5,437 nt of DNA from F1-20-MAGs119 sp964556145 (lineage in GTDB: Bacteria; Actinomycetota; Acidimicrobiia; Acidimicrobiales; Ilumatobacteraceae), in NCBI GenBank assembly GCA_964556145.1, contig CAZKVD010000112.1, positions 1-5,437 on the forward strand, written 5' to 3'. Under the pieces are notes generated by a model. It did no database searches. It was not told where the DNA came from and was given only the letters and a program-made list of their open reading frames with translations. Shown here piece by piece: positions 1 to 4,736 of the stretch. Made by a program: the position numbers and the translations under genes. Within the stretch, counting starts at the first letter, position 1; each line of letters starts with the position of its first letter.

Positions 1-857
1 ACTCTGATTCTTCGACGGGCCCGTCGCGCGCGACCGCGCGGCGGGCCTTCGAAGAGCGCAGGCGTCAGCGATCCCTCGCCATCGCCACGACCAGCACCCT
101 CGTCTTCATCGGACTCGTGGTGCTGCTGATCCCGCGGATGCCCCGCTGGGACCGCGTCAAGCAGTCGTTCTTCAGCGGCGAACAATTCGCCGATTCGTTT
201 CCGAGACTCCTTGACGCATTCGTTCTCGACTTGAAGATTTTCGCGTGGTCGGTACCGATCATTCTCGGCTTCGGAATGTTGGTGGCACTTGCCCGCGTCA
301 GCCGCAACCCGGCCCTGTTCCCCATCCGGGCGCTGTGTGTCATCTATGTCGACTTGATGCGCGGTGTTCCGGTGTTGCTGTGGATCTACCTCATCGGCTT
401 CGGCGTGCCGGGTCTCGGCCTCGACCGCCCGTGGAACAGCCCGCTGCTGTGGGGTTCGGTCGCCCTGTGTCTCACCTACTCCAGCTACGTGTCCGAGGTG
501 TTCCGTTCGGGCATCGAGGGCGTTCACGAAAGCCAACGCGCAGCGGCACGTTCTCTCGGCTTGACGCACGGGCAGACCCTGCGACTGGTCGTCATCCCGC
601 AGGCCATTCGACGCGTGATTCCACCGTTGATGAACGACCTCGTGAGTCTGCAGAAAGACGTCGCCCTGGTGTCGCTGATCGGGCCGATTGAAATTCTCCG
701 CCAGGCCGGCATCGACAAGTCGAAGTTTGCGAACTTCACTCCTTACGTGGCCGCAGCCGTCATTTTCCTGTGCGTCACGGTGCCGCTCACCCGCACTGCC
801 GACTGGCTGCTCGCACGCGAGCGTCGGCGTACCGGTGGAACGAGGGTCGCAGCGTGA
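1..857 (+). CDS. Polar amino-acid ABC transporter, permease subunit (5' partial)
   Basis: This is the membrane channel subunit of an amino-acid importer of the His/Glu/Gln/polar amino-acid family. The frame is open from base 3, giving 284 visible residues; the true start is just outside the left edge. A GTG at 117 is an internal alternative but would cut the first membrane helix in half, so I reject it. Counting from base 3, residues 9-23 are basic and likely cytoplasmic. Hydrophobic segments lie at about 24-43, 76-97, 111-138, 147-163 and 247-269. The cytoplasmic coupling (EAA-type) loop is at 178-206, where QRAAARSLGL is followed by VVIPQAIRRVIPP; it docks on the ATPase. The KDVALVSLIGPIEILRQ stretch at 218-234 is typical of this permease family. 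The stop overlaps the start of the ATPase gene by 4 bp. The substrate cannot be told from the permease, and the binding protein gene is not in the window. Confidence 0.9.
   Translation, partial: SDSSTGPSRATARRAFEERRRQRSLAIATTSTLVFIGLVVLLIPRMPRWDRVKQSFFSGEQFADSFPRLLDAFVLDLKIFAWSVPIILGFGMLVALARVSRNPALFPIRALCVIYVDLMRGVPVLLWIYLIGFGVPGLGLDRPWNSPLLWGSVALCLTYSSYVSEVFRSGIEGVHESQRAAARSLGLTHGQTLRLVVIPQAIRRVIPPLMNDLVSLQKDVALVSLIGPIEILRQAGIDKSKFANFTPYVAAAVIFLCVTVPLTRTADWLLARERRRTGGTRVAA
842..846 (+). promoter_or_regulatory. Shine-Dalgarno site of the ATPase gene
   Basis: GAGGG lies 7 nt before the GTG at 854, within the last codons of the permease gene. It supports 854 as the start, although the reading frame stays open further upstream to 770. 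It is also the only clear Shine-Dalgarno site before a gene in this window, which contrasts with the apparently leaderless genes elsewhere. Confidence 0.6.
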
Positions 858-1591
858 GCCCCCACCTGTCGATCCGCAACGTTCACAAGTCGTTCGGTGC
901 GAACGAAGTACTCCGCGGCATTTCGCTCGACGTGCCGCGCGGCAGTGTCGTCGCCTTTATCGGTGCATCGGGTTCGGGCAAGAGCACCTTGCTGCGGTGC
1001 ATCAACCTCCTCGAGCCGATCGACGACGGTGAAATCCTCCTCAACGACATCGACATCTCGGCCCCGGGATTCGATGCCAACGTGGCACGCCGCGACATCG
1101 GTCTGGTTTTCCAGAGCTACAACCTGTTTCCCCACATGAACGTGTTGCGCAACATCACCCTTGCGCTGACCCATGCCGCGAACGTCACCAAGACCGACGC
1201 CGAAGCCACCGCGGTAGACCTGCTCGGCAGGTTCGGCCTGGCCGACAAGGCTCGCTCGTTTCCCGAACAGCTGTCGGGAGGCCAACAACAACGTGTCGCA
1301 ATCATCCGTGCGGTTGCACTGAAACCGAGCGTCCTGCTTCTCGACGAGGTCACCGCCGCCCTCGACCCTCAGCTGGTCGGCGAGGTGCTCGATCTCATCG
1401 CCGAGCTGCGAATGTCGGGCATGACGATGCTGATGGCGACACACGAAATGTCGTTCGCGCGCGACATCGCCGACACCGTGTGCTTCCTGCACGAGGGCTC
1501 CATCCACGAGATGGGAACCCCCGAGCAAGTGCTGGACGCCCCCCGCGAGGAACGTACGAAAGCTTTTCTGGCGCGAGCCGGTCGCCGCTGA
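854..1591 (+). CDS. Polar amino-acid ABC transporter, ATP-binding subunit (GlnQ/HisP type)
   Basis: This cytoplasmic ATPase would power amino-acid import together with the permease encoded immediately upstream. I start it at GTG 854, which overlaps the permease stop as GTGA and has a Shine-Dalgarno sequence. The resulting 245 residues match the usual 240-260 of the family, and the protein begins at the expected SIRNVHKSFG strand. Visible motifs: Walker A GASGSGKST at 37-45, Q-loop glutamine at 87 (VFQSYNLFPHMNVL), ABC signature LSGGQQQR at 140-147, Walker B VLLLDE at 160-165, D-loop ALDP at 169-172, and switch histidine H197 in ATHEMSFARD. All catalytic elements are intact. DEVTAALDP replaces the commoner DEPTSALDP, and IIRA follows the signature where IARA is usual; both look like lineage variants. 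The stop directly abuts the stop of the convergent acyl-CoA synthetase gene. Family assignment is firm; the transported amino acid is unknown. Confidence 0.93.
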   Translation: MSPHLSIRNVHKSFGANEVLRGISLDVPRGSVVAFIGASGSGKSTLLRCINLLEPIDDGEILLNDIDISAPGFDANVARRDIGLVFQSYNLFPHMNVLRNITLALTHAANVTKTDAEATAVDLLGRFGLADKARSFPEQLSGGQQQRVAIIRAVALKPSVLLLDEVTAALDPQLVGEVLDLIAELRMSGMTMLMATHEMSFARDIADTVCFLHEGSIHEMGTPEQVLDAPREERTKAFLARAGRR

Positions 1592-3217
1592 CTACGACGT
1601 CGGCAACACGTAATCGGCAAAACGATCACGCAGCGTCTTTTTCGAGAACTTGCCGACACTCGTCTTCGGTACCTCGTCGATGAACACCACGTCGTCGGGC
1701 AATTGCCATTTCGCCAGTCGTGGCACCAGAAAGTCGATGACTTCTTCCTTTGAAACGGTTTCGCCGTCCTTGGGAACGATGCACGCCAAGGGCCGCTCGG
1801 CCCACTTCGGGTGGGGAACACCGATCACGGCGGCTTCCTTGATCTTCGGGTGCGCCATCAACTCGTTTTCCACGTCGACCGACGAGATCCACTCACCCCC
1901 GCTCTTGATGAGATCCTTGGTGCGGTCGACAAGGCGAACACGACCCTGCGAATCCATCGTGGCGACGTCACCGGTGCGCAACCATCCGTCGGCGGTGAAG
2001 CTCTCGCCCGCGCGAGCATCGTCGTAGTAAGTCGCAGCGATCCATGGACCCCGACACTGCAGCTCACCGCTGGTCTCGCCGTCCCAAGGCACGGGGGTCG
2101 TCGTGTCGGGCTCGACGACACGACATTCGACGCCGAAGTTGATACGTCCGACGGTGGTGCGCAGTTCGGCCTGCTCTTCGTTCGACAGCAACTTGTCGGC
2201 GGCGCTGAGCGTGCAGGTCGACGCGATCGGGCTGGTTTCGGTCATGCCCCACGCCTGGAGAATCGGCAGACCGGTCTGCTCGCGGTAGGCCTCGCTGAGC
2301 GCCTTGGGTACCGCAGAGCCACCGCACGGAATGGCCCGCAACGACGACGTGTCACGGCCCTTCAATTCGGGAAGGACACCCATCCAGATCGTGGGCACAC
2401 CGGCGGCAACGGTCACCTTTTCGTTCACGATGAGATCGGCAATCGCCCTGCCCGACAGATCGGGTCCGGGCATCACGAGACTGGCACCCGATGCCACCGC
2501 CGCATGGGCCAAACCCCACGCATTTGCATGGAACATCGGCACCACGGGAAGGATGACGTCGCTCTCGCGCGCACCCAGGCTGTCGACGGTCATGGCAGCC
2601 ATTGTGTGCAGGTACGTGCTGCGGTGGCTGTAGACGACACCCTTCGGATTACCCGTGGTGCCGCTGGTGTAACACATGCTCGCCGCAAGGTTTTCGTCGT
2701 CGACACGGAACTCGACCGGCTTGGCCTTGGCCAGCAATTCCTCGTAGTCGTGAACCTGAACTCCGGGAAGGACCGGCATGTCGCCGGGCGCATCGTCCAT
2801 CACGACGAGGTGCTTCACACAACCGAACGTCGGGAAAAGCGGCAACAACAGGCCGAGCAGTGACTTGTCGGCGAAGATCACCTCGTCCTGCGCGTGGTTG
2901 ACGATGTACGTCAACTGTTCGGGAAACAACCGGATGTTCAGCGTGTGGAGCACGCGGCCGGTGCACGGTGCGGCAAAGTACAGCTCGAGATGGCGCTGGG
3001 TGTTCCACGCGAATGTCGCGACCCGACCATCCGAGGAAATACCGAGATCGTCGAGAACTCCGCCCAACCGACGCGTGCGCTCGGCCCAGTCGCCGTAAGT
3101 GATCCGTGTACTTCCGCGAGGATTGGCCGTCATCACGGTCTTGTCGCGGTGGTACTTCTCGGCCCGATCGAAGAGATGGACGATGGTCAACGGTGTGTCC
3201 TGCATGAGTCCGCGCAT
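1592..3217 (-). CDS. Fatty-acyl-CoA synthetase, AMP-forming (AlkK/FadD-like)
   Basis: This enzyme of the ANL adenylating superfamily would activate a fatty acid with ATP to an acyl-adenylate and transfer it to CoA, feeding beta-oxidation or lipid synthesis. The 541 residues are full length. Visible motifs: phosphate-binding loop YTSGTTGNPKG at 183-193, VVPMFHANAWG at 225-235, adenine-pocket motif QAWGMTETSP at 321-330, GWLRTGDVAT at 411-420 with the ribose-binding aspartate, the hinge region DRTKDLIKSGGEWIS at 431-445, and the C-terminal PKTSVGKFSKK at 517-527 with the catalytic lysine at K523. From memory, the overall pattern is closest to the medium-chain enzyme AlkK and related ligases; chain length cannot be read from the sequence. 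I chose ATG 3217 because relatives begin with a similar short lead before the MQD-PLT motif. ATG 3205 (residue 5) is an alternative. Neither has a Shine-Dalgarno sequence, and a -10-like hexamer precedes 3217, so the mRNA may be leaderless. Confidence 0.93.
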   Translation of the reverse strand: MRGLMQDTPLTIVHLFDRAEKYHRDKTVMTANPRGSTRITYGDWAERTRRLGGVLDDLGISSDGRVATFAWNTQRHLELYFAAPCTGRVLHTLNIRLFPEQLTYIVNHAQDEVIFADKSLLGLLLPLFPTFGCVKHLVVMDDAPGDMPVLPGVQVHDYEELLAKAKPVEFRVDDENLAASMCYTSGTTGNPKGVVYSHRSTYLHTMAAMTVDSLGARESDVILPVVPMFHANAWGLAHAAVASGASLVMPGPDLSGRAIADLIVNEKVTVAAGVPTIWMGVLPELKGRDTSSLRAIPCGGSAVPKALSEAYREQTGLPILQAWGMTETSPIASTCTLSAADKLLSNEEQAELRTTVGRINFGVECRVVEPDTTTPVPWDGETSGELQCRGPWIAATYYDDARAGESFTADGWLRTGDVATMDSQGRVRLVDRTKDLIKSGGEWISSVDVENELMAHPKIKEAAVIGVPHPKWAERPLACIVPKDGETVSKEEVIDFLVPRLAKWQLPDDVVFIDEVPKTSVGKFSKKTLRDRFADYVLPTS

Positions 3218-3224
3218 GTGCGCA

Positions 3225-3230
3225 AGAGTA
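3225..3230 (-). promoter_or_regulatory. Putative -10 element of a leaderless promoter for the acyl-CoA synthetase gene
   Basis: Read on the minus strand, TACTCT fits the actinobacterial -10 pattern TANNNT and ends 7 nt before the A of ATG 3217. Transcription would then begin at or next to the start codon, which fits the absence of a Shine-Dalgarno site. I see no convincing -35 element about 17 bp further upstream. This is inferred from pattern and spacing only. Confidence 0.4.
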
Positions 3231-3240
3231 GCCAGCCCTC

Positions 3241-3250
3241 GGGGCGCCCC
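3241..3250. promoter_or_regulatory. Perfect palindrome between divergent promoters
   Basis: GGGGCGCCCC is a perfect 10-bp inverted repeat. It lies between the two proposed -10 hexamers (3225-3230 minus and 3280-3285 plus), where an operator shared by the acyl-CoA synthetase and membrane protein genes could sit. It is short and made only of G and C, so it may be chance in DNA of this composition, and I know no regulator that it matches. Confidence 0.2.
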
Positions 3251-3279
3251 TGCGTGGTGCCCGCTTCGTCTGCGTGGGT

Positions 3280-3285
3280 TAGTTT
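3280..3285 (+). promoter_or_regulatory. Putative -10 element of a leaderless promoter for the membrane protein gene
   Basis: TAGTTT fits TANNNT and ends 6 nt before ATG 3292. The sequence between it and the ATG (TCGTCG) has no Shine-Dalgarno character, so a leaderless transcript beginning at or near 3291-3292 is plausible. The TAG inside the hexamer is also an in-frame stop, which rules out a longer N-terminus. No clear -35 element is seen. Confidence 0.4.
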
Positions 3286-3291
3286 TCGTCG

Positions 3292-3906
3292 ATGCGCAAA
3301 GCGGTCCTCGGGATGACGTCGCTGCTCTTCATCGCAGGAACCCTTGGATCGAACATCGGACCTGCACTCGTCGATGAACACCCGATTCCGGTTCTCTTGA
3401 TGTCATCGAGAAATCGGAACCTTTTTGGATCCGTCCCGTTCACTTCACCGGTTCCCTGGTTCATCATCGGCTTCTTTCGCATTCTGGCCGCCGGGATCGC
3501 CCTGTTCTTTGTCGGTCGCTGGTACGGCGACCGTACCGTTCGCTGGGTCGAAGAGACGGTCGGGGAAACCCCCGCCATCTACCGATGGATTGAACGTGCG
3601 GTCGACAAGGCCGGCGGCTTCGCGGTCGTTCTGATGCCCGGAAGCAACGTCGTGTGCGTGCTTCTCGGTCACCGCAAGATGACGTTCGCGAAATACCTGC
3701 CCTGCCTCGTCGTCGGAATCATCATCAAGTTGATCCTCCTGCGCATCGGTGGTGACATCTTCGAAGACCAGGTGCGATGGTTCCTGAAGGCAATCGAGCG
3801 CTACCAATGGTGGGTCGTCATCGCCCTCTTCGGCGTCTCGGCCATGCAGGCGCGCAAGCGTCGGCCTCTCGATCCCCCGACGAACGACGAAGCCGCGGAG
3901 GGCTGA
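3292..3906 (+). CDS. Small integral membrane protein, DedA/VTT-like
   Basis: This 204-residue protein has hydrophobic segments at about 4-22, 54-75, 109-126, 136-152 and 173-186, and a charged C-terminal tail. Its layout recalls the DedA/VTT (SNARE-associated Golgi) superfamily: an SSRNRNL stretch at 38-44, a helix ending in FFVGRWYGD at 72-80 (compare the GR-G turn of DedA proteins), a proline-glycine re-entrant-like segment VLMPGSN at 113-119, then LGHRKMTFAKYL at 125-136, which parallels the AG-(A/L)-RM---RFL region. DedA proteins are inner-membrane proteins linked to membrane homeostasis, and some are thought to move lipid carriers. This one lacks the arginines that normally flank the proline segment. 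Its function is unknown. I start it at ATG 3292 because an in-frame TAG lies 10 bp upstream; ATG 3313 is a less likely alternative. It diverges from the acyl-CoA synthetase and ends 1 bp from the dapB stop. Membrane location is sure; the family is moderately sure. Confidence 0.65.
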   Translation: MRKAVLGMTSLLFIAGTLGSNIGPALVDEHPIPVLLMSSRNRNLFGSVPFTSPVPWFIIGFFRILAAGIALFFVGRWYGDRTVRWVEETVGETPAIYRWIERAVDKAGGFAVVLMPGSNVVCVLLGHRKMTFAKYLPCLVVGIIIKLILLRIGGDIFEDQVRWFLKAIERYQWWVVIALFGVSAMQARKRRPLDPPTNDEAAEG

Positions 3907-3907
3907 C

Positions 3908-4681
3908 TCAGAGAATCGCGTCGAGCCCGAGCGTGAGGCCCGGCGTCGATCCGATCTTCTTGCAGGCAAGCACGACCCCGGGCATGAAACTCACGCGGTC
4001 GAAGCTGTCGTGACGGATGGTGAGTGTCTGACCCGCACCGCCGAAAATGACTTCCTGGTGTGCGGTCATGCCCACCATTCGCACCGAGTGCACACGAATG
4101 CCGGCCGGACCTTCTCCCCCGCGCGCACCGGGGTACACCTCGTGCGTCGTTGGATCGGCCGCCCACTCGCTGCTTGCCGCTGCCATGCGTTGCGCAGTGG
4201 CGACTGCCGTTCCACTGGGCGCATCGGCCTTTGCGTTGTGATGGAGCTCGATGATCTCCGCCGTTTCGAAATACGGCGCCGCCTGTTCGGCAAACTTCAT
4301 CATCAAGACCGCGCCGATTGCGAAGTTGGCAGCAATGAGACAGTTGGTCGACGTGAACGCACGTCGAAAGTCGGCGATGTCGTCATCGCTGAAGCCGGTG
4401 GTACCCACCACCGCATGCATGCCGTGAAGCGCCAACCACGGCAGGGTTGTTCGGGCGGCGGCAGCCACGGTGAAATCAACGACCACCGAACATTCCGCAT
4501 CGGCAAGTGCCTTCAAGTCACCCGAGACAACCACGCCGTGAATCGACTCGCCGGCATGAACGGGGTCGACGGCCGCAACCAATTCCAAGTCCGGATCGGC
4601 GGCGACGGCACCACACACGGTTGCGCCCATTCGACCACCCGCACCGACAACACCGACACGAATTTTTCCCGAAAACGTCAC
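3908..4681 (-). CDS. dapB: 4-hydroxy-tetrahydrodipicolinate reductase
   Basis: DapB reduces 4-hydroxy-tetrahydrodipicolinate to tetrahydrodipicolinate with NADH or NADPH. This is the second dedicated step toward diaminopimelate and lysine, acts in the cytoplasm and supplies cell-wall precursors. The 257 residues match the usual 245-275. Visible motifs: dinucleotide-binding GAGGRMG at 13-19, VVDFT at 67-71, GTTG at 93-96, ANFAIGA at 118-124, the signature ELHHNAKADAPSGTA at 145-159 with the catalytic histidine pair H147/H148 and lysine K151, and GIRVHSVRMVG at 194-204 followed by HQEVIFGG at 208-215. No key residue is missing. GTG 4681 is the only plausible start: the next start-type codons upstream lie deep in pnp, and the Rossmann strand begins at residue 7. 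The GTG has no usable Shine-Dalgarno sequence and sits at the foot of a perfect inverted repeat. The gene follows pnp after 55 bp. Confidence 0.96.
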   Translation of the reverse strand: MTFSGKIRVGVVGAGGRMGATVCGAVAADPDLELVAAVDPVHAGESIHGVVVSGDLKALADAECSVVVDFTVAAAARTTLPWLALHGMHAVVGTTGFSDDDIADFRRAFTSTNCLIAANFAIGAVLMMKFAEQAAPYFETAEIIELHHNAKADAPSGTAVATAQRMAAASSEWAADPTTHEVYPGARGGEGPAGIRVHSVRMVGMTAHQEVIFGGAGQTLTIRHDSFDRVSFMPGVVLACKKIGSTPGLTLGLDAIL

Positions 4682-4708
4682 GACCCCGACCGTAGTCGGT
4701 CGGGGTCG
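4681..4708 (-). terminator. Perfect 12-bp-stem hairpin between pnp and dapB
   Basis: The arms CGACCCCGACCG (4681-4692) and CGGTCGGGGTCG (4697-4708) are exact reverse complements around a 4-base loop. In the pnp transcript this would form a very stable stem 28 nt after the pnp stop codon, so it may terminate or stabilise the pnp message. The tract that follows on the minus strand is only TGACGTTTTC, a poor U-run for an intrinsic terminator. The hairpin ends on the first base of the dapB GTG and includes a proposed dapB -10 hexamer, so an operator or translational role is an alternative. That the repeat exists is certain; its function is inferred. Confidence 0.5.
4689..4694 (-). promoter_or_regulatory. 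Putative -10 element of a leaderless promoter for dapB
   Basis: On the minus strand TACGGT fits TANNNT and ends 7 nt before GTG 4681, the same spacing as for the acyl-CoA synthetase gene. It spans part of the loop and part of one arm of the inverted repeat. Transcription starting at the GTG would yield a dapB mRNA without the hairpin. The hexamer is a weaker match than a consensus TATAAT-like box. Confidence 0.3.
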
Positions 4709-4736
4709 GAGCGTTGATTTCGTTTGTTCGCCGTGA

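Noticed and set aside
13..26. 14-bp perfect palindrome CGACGGGCCCGTCG near the left edge
   Set aside because: It lies within the N-terminal coding part of the permease and is GC-only apart from one A-T pair; about one such palindrome is not surprising in 5 kb of GC-rich DNA, and no promoter context is visible.
117..857. Permease starting at GTG 117
   Set aside because: The frame is open to the left edge, and the upstream codons encode a basic N-terminus plus the first half of a membrane helix, so 117 is internal.
743..1528. 261-codon minus-strand open frame antisense to the ABC ATPase
   Set aside because: Shadow of the real ATPase frame, rich in H, Q, V and R with no known motif; the plus strand carries all Walker and signature motifs.
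1811..2863. 350-codon plus-strand open frame antisense to the acyl-CoA synthetase
   Set aside because: It lies wholly inside a gene with complete conserved motifs; its composition (many R, G, H, D) is typical of a GC-rich shadow frame and shows no recognisable domain.
3445..3969. 174-codon minus-strand open frame overlapping the DedA-like gene and the end of dapB
   Set aside because: Hydrophilic, motif-free and antisense to a frame with clear membrane helices, so it is a shadow frame.
4010..4717. 235-codon plus-strand open frame antisense to dapB
   Set aside because: Arg/His/Cys-rich translation without motifs, runs across the inverted repeat and into the pnp-dapB spacer; explained by the codon bias of dapB.
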